NCBI GenBank assembly: GCA_037074705.1
Contig: CM073593.1
Span: 63,591,501 to 63,655,500 of the forward strand
From: Zhengitettix transpicula
Lineage: Eukaryota > Arthropoda > Insecta > Orthoptera > Tetrigidae
Direction: 5' to 3'
Length of the DNA stretch: 64,000 nt
Part shown: positions 23,476 through 36,318 of the stretch, in pieces
How the letters are laid out: each line of letters starts with the position of its first letter
Position numbering within the stretch: the first letter of the stretch is position 1
Notes under the pieces: generated by a model
The model's input: only the letters and a program-made list of their open reading frames with translations
Told to the model about the DNA's origin: nothing
The model's database searches: none
Made by a program: the position numbers and the translations under genes

Positions 23476-24744
23476 AAATTAAGGAACACAGTCAAATATA
23501 AAGAGATTTTACAAACGTAAACTCTTTTTAATATTTTACGTACGTTCTAAGTTTACACGCTTAAAAATACAAACTTTTACGTGATAAGTACACCCACAAT
23601 ACGAAGTAATTATTTTCACCTACGCAAAACATTCCAACTGAAGTTTTTCACATTTGTTTTATAATTGGGCCGCTAGACATTTCTCACGCCGCGTTTATTT
23701 CTGTTACACGAGGCCCTTTTGCTACTGTGAATTGTCGGTGGCAAATGGAAACTACCAACGCCGAACAAATATAACTTTCACAGAACATGTTTCATCCATA
23801 ATAAAAGCTAATAAACAATTAATAATTATAAATTCATCACGAAGACTAAATGGTTTATGTTGTATAATATCATCGGATCGGTTTTCATACCGTCTACATA
23901 TATTTTCAAACAATTTAAGAATTTTTATTTTTTTATTTTTTTAGGGTTACAGGCTACATATTTATACGAAGCAATTTTATTCGGGTATTCAAACAATCAG
24001 CTACGAGTATCAAATGCATAACATTTTTTAGTGTAGAATAATAGTCTTTTACAGTATTCTGTATTAATAAAAAAATTATTATAAAAATGTAGAGTAGAAA
24101 ATATAAACAATCCATTACTAATATTTTGATTTAATTTATATTAGGTATGTCATTGTAATTTCGAAGGTTTTTAAAATTAGTTGCTAAAAATAATTATTAC
24201 TAAGCACCTTGTTTAGAAAGATGATGGTATTTCCATATCAACGGGAAAAATATAATGTAGCAGAGGAACGAGTAAAAAATAATTTTTCCAGGCTGTTCAT
24301 TGATTCCGACAAAACTGCCCAAACTAAAAAAAAATAACATTGTTTTTTCTCATAATGCGCAATGCTGTTTTTCGTTCGTTTTAAAATCAGATAAATTTCC
24401 CGCAAAGTTGTTTCCTGGTAGATGTTATTGAGAAAAGCAACGAGCCAGGACGCGCCGAATTGTCTCACTTGTTCATAAATCTTTTTCTGGGGCACTGAGC
24501 TGCAATCTGATTAGCATCTAACGAATAGGTTCCCCAAAAACGCGCTAAAGGAGAGAGTTAGGCAACGTTTGAAGATGTGTTACAAGGCGGGGATGGTAAA
24601 TTCACAGCCTTAATAAATGAAGCATTCCTTAGAGCGCCAAAGTGGCTGGATCCTTGTATCCAAAGGATAAAGTAACGTCTTTGTGCCAACGGCCGCGTGT
24701 TACCAACCTATATTTCGTACCAGCTCAGTGCATGCCGTTGCCCG
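23476..24744. other. Non-coding sequence
   Basis: No gene recognised. The 85-codon minus frame at 24238-24495 is the most protein-like of the window's unexplained frames by composition, but matches no family I can name. 24530-24740 is somewhat GC-richer. Confidence 0.4.
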
Positions 24745-25443
24745 TGTACTTATTTATATAAACCCGAAAAAGTATTTAATTCTATATTAATCCTTAGTCA
24801 ATAAGTGATTTAACAAAAATCTTACTGTTCCGTATATACTTTCGACTGATAGTGCATTAATTGAACAGCTGTAAAATCCATTAAATTTTATTGCATCAAT
24901 CCCAACAAACATACCTTGAGTATTGCAGGATATAATTGTCCCTCAGACATTACGAAAGATTATATTGATGAAATTGTTTGCTTGATTCATAATGTAAGCA
25001 TATAGTCGCCATATTGGAGTCACTAATATGGCACGAAAAGTAACTTACATTTTCCGCAAGGATCGTAAAGGATTTCGTATTGTTTCTTATTATTATTCGA
25101 CTCAGTAATGCTACTTAAAATTATACTTTTTATTCAATGAAAATATTTTTGCTTTTTTTCATTACGATAAAAGGAACTATTTCCTTTGTTCGTCGCGTAG
25201 TTACGTCTCTCTCTCTCGCTTGACGTCATGTTCTCTTGGCGCGAAAAAATTTAACACAAAATGATCACATTTTTTAATTATAATCCTTTCCACATTTATG
25301 CTCAGGTTTCTCATCCATACCGTTACTCGCGTGTTTTGAACAACATGTGTACCAAGTTTTGTAGCAATCCAGGCGTTTAAATTTGTATAAATATTAACGT
25401 AAATACATACAAATATACTTCCTTTTTTATTATATAGATAGAT
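24745..25443 (+). mobile_element. Element E, copy 1 of an inverted pair
   Basis: Reverse-complement match to 36464-37188 over its whole length. Landmarks are GAAAAAGTATTTAATTCTAT near the left end, TTCCTTTGTTCGTCGC-like sequence in the middle, a GTCTCTCTCTCTCGC run with TGACGTCA, and AAATTTGTATAAATATTAA then TATATAGATAG at the right. Stops in all frames and the ~700 bp size suggest a nonautonomous element. The class is not established. The 82-codon minus frame 25201-25449 lies within it and is not conserved in the other copy. Confidence 0.75.
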
Positions 25444-25644
25444 GTTCACTTAGACAATCTGGGAGGCTCTTTAGCCTGAGTTTTTATTTATAATTACACA
25501 GAAAAAATTAATTCGACACTAATGACATGGTAAGCATTTCATTTAATCGTAGTCGGAAGCGTCTCTAAATTTGAGAAATTATCACTTCCTCTCATGCCGT
25601 TGAGGGATAAGTTCAACTTAACCGGGGTAATTACTGACCGTACA

Positions 25645-25882
25645 CTAACTCCCCGGGTACCGTAAAAAACGCATGGTATTTTAAAAGAGTTAATAATACT
25701 CCCAGAACCTTAGGATAATAGACACATATTCCTGGCATTCCCGGTATTTTAAAGCAGTCAGGAATGCAGCCGCTACCTTAAGGAGACCAAAAATACTCCC
25801 GCTACAGTAAGGGAGATAAAATTTCTCCTGGTAATGTAGGAGAAAAAAATACTTTCTGTACTCTAAAGGAGTCAAAAATGGA
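25645..25882 (+). repeat. Minisatellite with hairpin-bearing units
   Basis: Roughly seven degenerate units of 27-38 bp. Several have a CTCC ... GGAG pair about 10 bases apart followed by an A-rich TAAAAATA spacer, for example CTCCCGCTACAGTAAGGGAG and CTCCTGGTAATGTAGGAG. Unit boundaries drift, as expected for an old array. The 61-codon minus frame 25690-25875 is a by-product. Confidence 0.65.
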
Positions 25883-26530
25883 AGAAATAAGTAACTAATA
25901 AAACTAAAAGCAGAATTTCTGGAACATGTACCAATCTTTCGTGCGACTTCACAAAACTTTTTGAGCTATGGAACTGGGCACCTAAATTATTAAGTATGAC
26001 AAATAAGGTTGGGAATATTTTAGGGTAAAAGACGGAAAAATCGACGTCTCAGAACACCTAAAAGCGCGTGTAGGCCATTAAATATTGGGTGTATGTCAGG
26101 TCAATAGTTGTAAAAGCTACTTACTACTGTATATGAGATTATAATTGCATAGGTTGGCAGGGAGCTATTTCGGAAAACATGAATTTGTAATTATGGTCGT
26201 ATTTGAACAACTTATAAGCAAAATCTTTTGGAGACACTTCCTCGTAATGTTAAAATGGTTCATGAAAAAATAATATGAGACTATATTGCTTATCCAGTAA
26301 AACACCCAAGAATTTTATTTTATTTTCCATCGGATTGAACCAAAAAAATTTGAAACTTTTTTATTTTATTTTAAACATGTACAGTGCACTAAAATTAAAA
26401 TATTATGATAATTATTCGTTGTAACTGTTTCCGTGCATAACTCAATTACAGTAATAAATTACTACATTTATGCACTGAGAACATTAAAATCAATTGTTTT
26501 ATAAAATACGTTAATTTTTAACAACGTTAT
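25883..26530. other. Non-coding sequence
   Basis: AT-rich, nothing recognised. Confidence 0.5.
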
Positions 26531-26754
26531 TTTGCATTCAGGCAGATAGTAAAGTCAGTAGCGTTGCCTTGTTTTCCTCTGAAAATTGCATTTCCGCGGC
26601 GGATGCGAAGCAAATGTGTTTTTCGTTTATGACGCTTCTCTTCCGTAAATCAAGCAGTGCTGCAGCACTCATTATAATAACGGACGGTTGTAGCCGTTTG
26701 CTGGCCACTATCGCAAGTTAACACGCTCAGCCAAAGCTAACAATTGGAGTGTGA
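26531..26754. other. GC-richer island beside repeat C
   Basis: The minus strand has a 45-codon ATG-initiated frame (about 26541-26678) with balanced composition: MSAAALLDLRKRSVINEKHI then a further 25 residues. No family is recognised and it may simply be part of the repeat that continues into 26755. Confidence 0.35.
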
Positions 26755-26875
26755 GAACATTGCTCATTCGGCATGACGACGGTCATAAGTAGCCAGTAAT
26801 GGAACCTCTGCACTGCCGCGGGATTCGGCGACTAATGGAATACACTCACATCATTGCAAACCTGTAATAATAACT
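26755..26875 (+). repeat. Dispersed repeat C, copy 2
   Basis: Partner of 23345-23475 in the same orientation, about 3.4 kb apart. The match stops near GCAAACCTGTAATAATAA. Confidence 0.75.
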
Positions 26876-27628
26876 ATTCCAACGAGCTACATCTAGTTAT
26901 CGTGCGTTCCAACAATACAGTTGACGAAAATTCTGGAATATTTGAAGTATCGCCGAACATTCATTCCGAAAATGAAGGAATTATACTGTAACTGGTCAAC
27001 ATGTCCTGAAGTTAAGGTTTCAGGTTCCCGGAAACGTTATTAATTTACGGGAAAAGCTGCGTTTACTTTCATTAAAGCACTATACTAATAATAATACGCT
27101 AATTTCATGGATTGTACTTATGTGAAAAACAGTATAAATTTGTGGAAGAGAAAAGTAAGGTACGGTATGGATGTACATGTTACTTTTACTGTGAAATATG
27201 AGTTCCCAAAATTTAACAGTTCCTTAAAATATTAACGTTATGCAGTATGTCATTAAAACTTTAGTTCAAATCCAAGAAGTTCCCGACTACTCACATACTT
27301 TCAAATAAATTCAAATGTTACTTGAATAGGTTTGTTCTGAGTTAATTATTTTACAAAATTTCTTAATAGTAAGGCCAAGTGAGTGAGATAGTCCAACAAG
27401 TGGCAGGGAGTTAAAAACATGCATTTACACGAATATATAACACAGACACTAAATAAATAGAAACATACAAAAATGTATTATTCGTAACATTATTACAACA
27501 ACTTGGTAAATACGAACGGAAAACAAAAAGAAAATATCCAAGATCAATGAAAAAAAAGAAAATGAAAGTTTTCTTATATATTCAGAAATATATTTTAAGT
27601 CCATAAACAATACCAGAGGTTCTTAATG
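26876..27628. other. Non-coding sequence
   Basis: AT-rich, nothing recognised before the Repeat A copy. Confidence 0.5.
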
Positions 27629-27640
27629 CGAAATTTTCCG
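27629..27640. repeat. Target-site duplication, left (Repeat A copy 2)
   Basis: CGAAATTTTCCG, repeated exactly at 28165-28176. Confidence 0.8.
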
Positions 27641-28164
27641 GTTTTTGGGTGTATAAAGGCTATGTATAGGGAAAATCCGCATAGTGGCAACTCCCCTCTT
27701 ATAGCATAGGAAAGGGATTTGAAAGGGGGGATGCGGAAGGGTGGAGAAAGGTAGCCAAGGGTTAACTAGGGCCCCCAGGCTATAGTTTAAGGATCCTTCC
27801 CGGCATTCGCCTATAAGTAATGCAGGACAAACCCTATTAAAACCTGCATCAGGTAGGTCTGGCATTTGGTACTTGTCCCACGCCCTTCCGATGGCGGGAG
27901 AGGGGATTTCTGTAGGGTCGCAGCTTTAGTTTAGGAGGCAGCTGGCCGACTATTCCAATAGGAATAGCGGGCAACTCTTACCGTACGCTCAAGGTCTGCG
28001 ACCCAGGAACATACACCTCTCAAAACAGACAAAGGTGCCTCGGCATGTGGGAACCTTAGCTTAAAAAAAACCCAGAGAGTTGTGAAGGCATCCCCAAAGG
28101 TAGCCCCCGCCAGAGCTCTCTGGGAAGGTTTACCTGCAAGAGAATCCTCTCGCAGGCTTCCTGT
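27641..28164 (-). mobile_element. Repeat A copy 2, apparently full length
   Basis: At 524 bp it is the longest copy. Read on the minus strand it begins ACAGGAAGCCTGCGAGAGGA, whose CCTGCGAGAG pairs with CTCTTGCAGG four bases later (plus 28133-28156), giving a 5' hairpin. It ends with a short A-rich tail (plus 27641-27646). It is flanked by an exact 12 bp duplication. An open frame of about 45 codons is shared in translation with the copy at 56729-57226 (ending YSYWNSRPAAS), but this may only reflect nucleotide similarity. It has no obvious tRNA, 5S or 7SL head, so I call it SINE-like rather than SINE. Confidence 0.85.
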
Positions 28165-28176
28165 CGAAATTTTCCG
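28165..28176. repeat. Target-site duplication, right (Repeat A copy 2)
   Basis: Exact partner of 27629-27640. Confidence 0.8.
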
Positions 28177-29177
28177 TGGCAAACAGAAGCAGAAAACAAG
28201 AGATCGGCAGATATACGAAGAGAGAGAGGGAGAGATTGAGTAATGGAATGAATAATTTATTATCATTTTTGCAATAGTTAAAATGATTCCAATTCTATAA
28301 TAATTTATTTATAAATATATGTTTATTATTAAAATCCGAAAGAACATTTAGGAAACCCAGATTATTCGCAACGCTCTTTAATTTTGCATATATGAAACTA
28401 ATTAGATTAAGTAGCTGTGAAATGAAATCATATGTACTTATTAGAAAAAAATAGTATATTTAGATGTATGTTTATTCATATTCTATTAAAAGGGAGTTTC
28501 CACTCGTGTATTACCCTCATGTAGGCTGTTAGTATATAAAAATTTTCACACACTTGCATATAATGCAATCTGGAAATTTTTTTTTGAATATATTACAGCC
28601 TCTAAAATTGTCGGTTCCATTAAAAAGGTAATTTTGTTTTTCCTTAAAGAGATATTTATTTTCAGACGTAGCCAACCCTTGGTAAAAAAACTATCGTTTT
28701 AGGCTAATTACCTTAACGTCAGGGATAATTGTTTTCGTTAGCTACGGTAGAACTATTACTTTGAGTAAATACAACGAGACATTATTGTTTAATAATAGGT
28801 GAAATACCTGTATATATAAAAATATGATTTATTTCTATTAATTAAATCCGCCACGAAAATTAATTTAATATAACGTTATTCGAATTCAATTATGTCTTCG
28901 TGTTGTTATTTTATATAATTTCAAGTGCAAAATGACGGTAATGGGTGACAATAATATGCAACAAATTGTTTAAGAAACAACGACGGAAAATCGATATACT
29001 GATTTTTAATCGAAAAAAACTAGTTATTTAATTATTAAGCCTGATGAAACTGTAAGGTGTCACTCGTACGCATGTAATGTTAATACGAATATTATACGAT
29101 AATTAATAAAAGTGGATTACCCTCATGCAGCCTGTCACTCTCAAAAGAAAATAATTATTTATGAAGTAGACTATTGC

Positions 29178-29217
<40 letters not shown>

Positions 29218-30604
29218 GTACTTGAATTCGAACAATTTTTTTTCAGGATAAACATATATCCCATCACCAAATTATATTGAAATATTTTTATTTGTAGATT
29301 TATTTGAAATTACATTAACCAATACATTTTATATACTATATACTATAAATTGTTTGTAAGCTAATAGATAGATGTTATTTATATTTCTCCTATAGGCTGA
29401 GAATAGTTGGCAGTTGTGTTAGGGTGCTGACCGTCCATTGCTAGCTCAACACAACGTTGGTGGTCAATGCTTACGTGTCAACTGTTGAGCAAACTCTGCA
29501 AACTTAGCTGGTCTTAGGGACAATGAGCTTAAGCACCTAGTTTACTCATCTTTTCCACGTAGAATAATCCGAAGTTTCATGATTTCAACATAACTTTTCT
29601 TTAAGTTAAATGAAAACTAATTATCAGAGCTTGCAGACATAAAAAAGTTAAATTTGAAGAGGGAACAATCATCTCACACAATTTACATTCTTCTAATTAA
29701 GCGGTGACTACATGCGTTAAGAAAAACATACTCCAGTAAAAAAATATGACTATGCGGAAGTTTGATCTTAATATGTTATTTAGATTCATAATCCATTCTA
29801 GCTCTTTGGACGGTAAACAATAATTTATTTACTTACTTTACTAGTAATTATGAAATATTTTGTGAAACATAATACTATGAGGAAAAAGTTTTAATCTGAA
29901 AAACCTGACCTTTTATTCATCATCGTGCAGGCGAGGTACATAAGAAAAAATATTAGTGTATAAACTTGCAAATAATATATACAGAATCAAATATTAAGTT
30001 AAAAATAATCATTGTAATCCGTGGAAAATCAAGATGATTCACGCACACATTAAAGGATAGAAATAAAGTAATTTGATTATTTTTTGGAATAATTTAAGAC
30101 ACATTCGCTTCCGTTTCAATACCATTCTAGGACCACCATGAAATAGTTTTTATCGCTTAGCAGCGATTGTAGATTATGCTAAACATAACAGTTCAATTAG
30201 ATTGTCTGCCTGGCGGAGATATTTGAGAGCAAAACTGTGTCGGGAACTCTGATTGGGTTAATACCTAAAAAGGTAAAGCACCACTCCTCGATCTGTTCGG
30301 AAATAATTGTTCCAGCGATACAAATTATCTTTATAAAAGACTGTAGTGAGAACTAAAATTCTATATAATTTAACTACTTCTGATTATTTTCCTAATAATA
30401 TTTTGTAGATTACAGTAAATACTTACCTTTAATGTTTATAACCTTTTTTTTCGTTTTTTAAATAAGTTTAACTATACACATTTCTGAAATTACGTTTACA
30501 TTCACATTACATGATATATGGCAAAACATACACTATAGAAATCACTGCAACATTTGACACATACTACATTACACTGTAAGTCAAAAATTAATTAATTATT
30601 AATC
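28177..30604. other. Non-coding sequence
   Basis: No gene recognised. A GTTGTGTT/AACACAAC hairpin (29413-29455) sits in a GC-richer patch at 29390-29540. The (TA)n tract of this interval is listed separately. Confidence 0.5.
29177..29214. repeat. (TA)n microsatellite
   Basis: About 18 TA units with one ACA interruption. Confidence 0.9.
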
Positions 30605-30775
30605 ATACAATTGTTGCGTTTGACTCTGTTATCGCCTGACTCGCACGATCGTTGGGGTGCCCCCGTCCCTGGACGTCCTCCCTAGAAATATTTGTCACTA
30701 TTTTTACTATAGTCTACACGACTTAAATGCGTTTTAAAAATATTTTTTTGAAAAAAAATCTTCTGGCCAATTTGA
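30605..30775 (+). repeat. Partial copy of the 31.2-32.1 kb element's right end
   Basis: TTTGACTCTGTTATCGCCTG, GATCGT, TCCCT, ATATTTGTCACTATTTTTAC and ATGCGTTTT occur in the same order as at 31912-32080. A weaker echo of the first part appears at 32805-32850. Confidence 0.6.
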
Positions 30776-31154
30776 TTATGTACATATTTTTATAACACAA
30801 CAACCCTAATAAGACTGGGGACATTATATCACATGAACTGTGGTGTACTCTAAGAAGCAAAGCAAAAATAATGTATCTGAAACACTCTTTGTGCTGTAAA
30901 CAATACTGAATATTATAATATTCATAAATCCAATAGTCAACTCAGAATTTCATCCAGGAAGTTAAGTGTAGGAAAACAGAAAAAATCTACAGTGACCTTG
31001 AAGAGTATGTTTCTTGAACAGTACTATAATATAAAATTCACTTTATCCTCTATGTTGAATTTTTTGCAACTTACCTGAAGAATTATAAATAGGTTAATTG
31101 TCTTTCTCCTTTATACGAAGTTTCAACACAACATATGACAACAATTTTGCCCGC

Positions 31155-32088
31155 TAACCCTTTAAACCACGGGAATGTATTATCCGTTCTATTTTTCCTG
31201 GAAGTAATCAGAACAGGCTGCAAGGTCCCGATAAGGGTATCTTTAGATCTTTAGACCTAGTATTACAAATAGATACGACTAGATGCTTTCTCCAATCGTA
31301 TTTGCTACTTCAGGACACACACTTTGTTTCTTTGTGTTTGAGTTTGGGCAGTGCTCTTTTCGTATCTGTCGTATCTCGGTAATTACAAATTCTGTAAGAA
31401 TTCTTGAATAGCAAATTAATATTTATACTTTAATTTTTTTAAATATTACAACTTTCCTTAATGGTTAAGGAAAAATAAGAGTTACCCTCACTAACGTGTG
31501 GGCCAGGAGCTTACTATTACAAAAATCTGGTTTGTTTCATTTAAACTCAATTCCGAATAAAATATTCTGCTATATATTTTAACATTTTAATACGAGTTAT
31601 TATTCAATTTTTTTTAAAAAAAAAGTATACTTAAAATTAATTAAGATTTGAGAGAAAAAAATTATATTAATGCTGTTTACATTCCGCAATTGTTAATTTA
31701 TAATTCACCCGCATAATTGCTTTGTGCTGAAAAACGATTCGTCATATACAAAAATTTTCTGGAATGTTATGAAACTCAATCCCCACGAATTTGCCGAGTG
31801 GAACAAAAATGCGATGTGGAAAATGAAATATATATTTATGCGTTGTTAAAAATAAAATATGTTGTAAAGATTTTAAAAAAAATGAATACATTATTAAATA
31901 AAACATTTGTGGCTTTTGACTATACTAACGCCTGACCCGCAGGATCGTACGGTTGTCCCTCTGCGCACCCCCTCCCCCTGTAAATATTTGCCACTATTTT
32001 TCCCATAATCTACCAGACATACTAGTACAGAAAATGCTTTATAATTTTTTTTTTAAAAAAATATATATATTGCGTTTTTAAAGGGTTA
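31155..32088. mobile_element. piggyBac-like nonautonomous element candidate
   Basis: Perfect 12 bp inverted ends TAACCCTTTAAA (31155-31166) and TTTAAAGGGTTA (32077-32088). The right end overlaps TTAA and the left has CTAA in its place. TTAA targets followed by CCCTTT are characteristic of piggyBac-superfamily ends. There is no transposase inside, only a 72-codon frame at 31717-31935 with no motif. The right ~180 bp are shared with 30605-30775. The TIR match could be chance in AT-rich DNA. Confidence 0.45.
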
Positions 32089-32189
32089 AGCAATCGCGCA
32101 TAACAATATATTTTTTATGTAAATGTGTGCTGCTGATTGAATCCTGTTGTGGAATATATTATATTCCTATATTGCCTTAGTAAATCGCT

Positions 32190-32480
32190 TACCGCTTAAC
32201 CAACAGTACAGATCAACCAAATGTTAGTTTGACGGAATGCCTTTGAGGCAGAGGTGGCGTTGGTAGCGACAGGCTTCAGCCAGAACGCTGGATCGCCGAG
32301 AGGCCGTAAAAGGAGACATATGGCTTGTATTTTGGCCTGTATCGGACGCTCAGGCGAGCTCTTCTTTATGAGCCCCAGTATTTCCACAGCCGTCCTAAAG
32401 CTGGGCGGTACTCGGAGGCAGCCCGAGCAATTAATTCCAAATTACACATCAGACTGTCCAGCCCATTAAAGACACATTGC
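32190..32480. repeat. GC-rich insert of unknown class
   Basis: Sharp rise in GC between AT-rich flanks, open on both strands (for example 32254-32469 plus, 32196-32387 minus). No recognised domain. The boundaries and composition suggest an inserted repeat and not a host exon. Confidence 0.45.
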
Positions 32481-35400
32481 CGACTTCTAGCACTTAGCGT
32501 GTGCTTTATGAATAGTAATACTCACGTGATAATTGTTTTGTGGCAAATGAAGTTAACATACGGTAGTCATTCAAATCATTTTCATATGTTTCCAAATGAT
32601 GTAAGTTTAATTTCCCACATGACAACAGATGTTTGCTATTTTTTAAAATTCAAAGCTCATATGATTATTTGTGTTATGTCTACCGGAATCAAATATTTCA
32701 ACAAAAACAGATAATGGTGATTCAAAGCTCTATACTGAACTGCGTATCTATTGAAACTGAATTACAAGGCAATATATTTTTATGAAGAAAATGAATTAAT
32801 TAAACTTCGTCTACTTACTCTGTTATCTCCTGATTCATCTTCGTATAACGCAGTCATTCGAAAATAACATGAAAATTTATTCATTACTATAATACTGGTT
32901 AATATTCCTGTTATACAGGAAAGAAAGTAATTATATCTGTATTTAAATTTTATATAATTAAATTTATTTAATGATAATTTAAGTCTTTTACAAACTTACC
33001 ATATTATTAATAACCCAAGAGATTTATTATAAACAATCATTGTAAGAGTTAATAAATAATTTGGCATAGTCGTTCACAGGGGTGAAACTATCCCGCAGTA
33101 CTTACTAGGATGTAACTTGTTCATCGTGATCTAAAACGATAACTTCCTGTAAATTGCAACCTCTTGTGGTTAAAAGAGTGTAATGAGTAAGATACATAAG
33201 GGGAGCTGTTATTTTAAAGGTTAACTATAAATTAATATTCGGATATTGTCGTCGCGCATCGCGAACAAATCTTCGGGCCAGATGTAAAACCGTGGCTCCG
33301 GACACAATAGACGGCTCAGCACGTAGTCATTCCGAAGAGGGGCCAGCGCTTAAAAGGCGACGATGGTCAAGAAATAACACAGTTATCTATTGTGAGAGAT
33401 GTGAGCTTGAAGCTGGGATAACGCGGGGAGCTGTCGTCCGTACCAAGAGAACGCATGCTTTTTAATAAATTACAAACCATCAGGCAGTTACGTAAAAATA
33501 CCATTTCTCATAGGAAAAAAGCCACGTGAACCCTGAGAAAAGGGATTTATGTTTGTAGCCTAAGTATTTCAAAATTGGCATAAATTAAAAATTAATTTTA
33601 AGAGAGTGGATGGGACAAAAAATATTTAATCCTCTTCCTTCAATTTCAATGTGATCTTCAATTTCACTGTCCTCCGTGTTATTTACAAACAGTAATTTAG
33701 AATAAATCGTTCCATTTACTAATAAAAATGTGTATCACAGTTACGAACAGAGGTCAAACGAGTGAGAGATTTAAATCGCAGTAAAGTCTATCTTATCATT
33801 CCGCCAGCGAGATTTCTTTGTAATATCCATATTCAGATATGAAACAGACAATTAAAATTGTAATAAAATTTTAGTAGAGGAGAACGAAATAATCTGTAAT
33901 TTTAATTGCGGACGTATACAAATTGAACAGTTTAGACACAAATGAAGGTCACTAAATATTTTCTGACATACAGGACACTAATTAGATACATAACGTTAAT
34001 AAGTTCTCTTTTCAAAATAATCAGATGTGAACGACAAAATTCAGTATTGCTCTGTTTTTAATATTAATAGCATTTCTCAATTAAAACATTAAATTTCGTG
34101 ACAAGAAGAGCAGAGGAGAACAGTATTAAAATTTTTGTAGGAGGATGGGAAATAATTGAGTAACAAGTAAGTTTCCCTGAACGAAAATGTTGGAAAATCA
34201 TTCTCTGCCTTATCAGCTTCTGCTAGATTCAGCCCGGAATGTGTTTCCTCTTACAACTTTCCACTCGATTACGCCATCCGGCTCTGTCTTTTCTTTCTAC
34301 CGTCACATATGAATTTTAAATGTCTTTAGCTTTCACTGCTAAAAAAGAAATATTCCTATCAAAAAATAAAAATAATAAGAAACTGCCCTCTACTTGGTTA
34401 ATTCCGTTAGTGGTTATTCCAATTAAATCCATTCTGAAGAAAAAAAACATACCGATGAACAATGCCAGAAATACTCTCTGTTATAAGTGAATTAACTTAA
34501 TTTCATAACTAAAACGTCAAATATATTGTATGAAATACATTAGAGGTAATGTAAGTATTTTCTTGAAAAAATATTTATTCATTCTCAAATTATTGTTTCA
34601 AGTGAATTTGTGTCTTGATTCATTTTTAAAATATGATTGCTGAAACTCAAGTGCCATTTCTGAGTATAAGGTGCTTTGTTAAATTTACGTAATTCTCGAA
34701 AGAATATGTTCCTAAGCATTCGAACAATATTTTTTTGAGGAGTGTGGGTAAAAAAATTGTATTAATTAATTTTATAATGATTAAAAAAATAATGAATTAT
34801 ATCATTTTGATGTTTTAAGATAAATATAATAGACTAATACAACTTTTTAAAATTTGTTTGTTATTATTATTGAAGAACGTAAGATAAATGTTTGTTAAAC
34901 TAGAACAAAGCTCGTTATAATAATAAAAAAAGAGACGGATGGACCCCATCTAATATGTACGCATAACGCACACGGTGGACGTAATTAATTGAATTTTGCG
35001 TGTTTCACCACGAGACAGCTAACAAAGCAACACGTGAAGTCTAAATAACTGTATGAATACATATTTTCAGTCATATGCGTTCATTTATGCCACTTAACAG
35101 TAAACCCAATAATTAATGTATCACTATCAACACGTAATCCATTACTTCCAACTAGCGTGCTGTCATTCGCAGTGAAAATTATTAGTGAAACACAGACACA
35201 GCTTTTGACGCAGGCAAAGGCATTCACGCGGCTTTCCTGGAAGGTCTAATCAGCATTCCGATACATTGCACCCATTCTTGTCGGTAAATGTAAAGTGATG
35301 ATCTACGAATAAAGCTCGTCCCTTTGTCCTACCTACGTGTATTAAGTCACAAAATCATTATCCGTTGACAATTTTGAAACGATTTTTTTTCCGGTGAACG

Positions 35401-36176
35401 AAAATCATAAACGATATGTAAATTTCTTGTTATTCCTCTTTGATGTGAAAGGAAATTTTTTTAACGGGTTTATTGGCTGAATGCAATTATGAGGAATACG
35501 CTTTTGCCTGCTAATTTTATTGTTTATGGGAGAATAATTTCAGACAGACGTAGAAATGTTTACATGATATTTTATACATATATTTTCCATTTTCTATATG
35601 TCCGTTTTTAAATAAAGGAATGTAAATAAATTGACAAAAATTGCATTTATAAGAATTGACATCTGAACAGCAACCGAAGTTGAAATGAATATGTCAAACG
35701 CTTCGGAAACAAATGTTACAAAGTATGAGTACTATTATACACAGGTATTTTTTAAAAAATAAAATCTATCTCCTGTTGGATATTTTATAAATCTGATATG
35801 ACTGGAAGAATTCTAATAAAGGCTATGCTAGCAACTAAATTAGTTCCATTTGAATAAAGTCTCCTCGGGCTTGGAACATCATTTAAACGTCGCGAATACA
35901 ATTGTCGGTTAGAAGACCCAGAAGACTTTATTTATTATTTACTTTAGTTCCATTTAATAATACGTTCATTTACACTGAATAAATTTATACAAATTATGTC
36001 ACTATTTCCTAGTTTCCATACTTTGTTTAAGACAATTACATATTTTATAAGGAAAAATATGAGTTTAACCAGTTTTAAAAAATTATATAAAAATTATACA
36101 ATCTGCAAAAGAATTCATATTATTTACTCACATTTATTTTAATAACATTTATTGTTATTGACAAAGTTTTATATAC
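32481..36176. other. Long non-coding stretch
   Basis: No gene recognised. A GC-richer patch at 33240-33470 and a smaller one at 34930-35050 stand out, without open frames of note or known motifs. Confidence 0.5.
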
Positions 36177-36318
36177 GATAAACAGTTCTCACACGAGTAT
36201 AATATATTTAAACGCAACGATTCGACTTCCCTTAAAAGATGACGACAGACCTTTCAGTTGTCGAAACGTTGCGTTTAAATATAATATACCTATGTAAAAA
36301 CCAAGAACGTGTTTATCG
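36177..36318. mobile_element. Foldback element 2
   Basis: Outer CGATAAAC (36177-36184) pairs with GTTTATCG (36311-36318). The inner arms (36199-36226 and 36260-36288) pair almost perfectly through TTTAAACGCAACG and its complement. The loop carries GACGACAGACCTTTCAGTTG. The inner TCGAAACGT is the same core word found in the foldback at 13229-13648. Confidence 0.7.

Noticed and set aside
27931..28266. 111-codon minus frame as a protein gene
   Set aside because: It is contained largely in a Repeat A copy. Partial agreement of its translation with another copy follows from nucleotide similarity.
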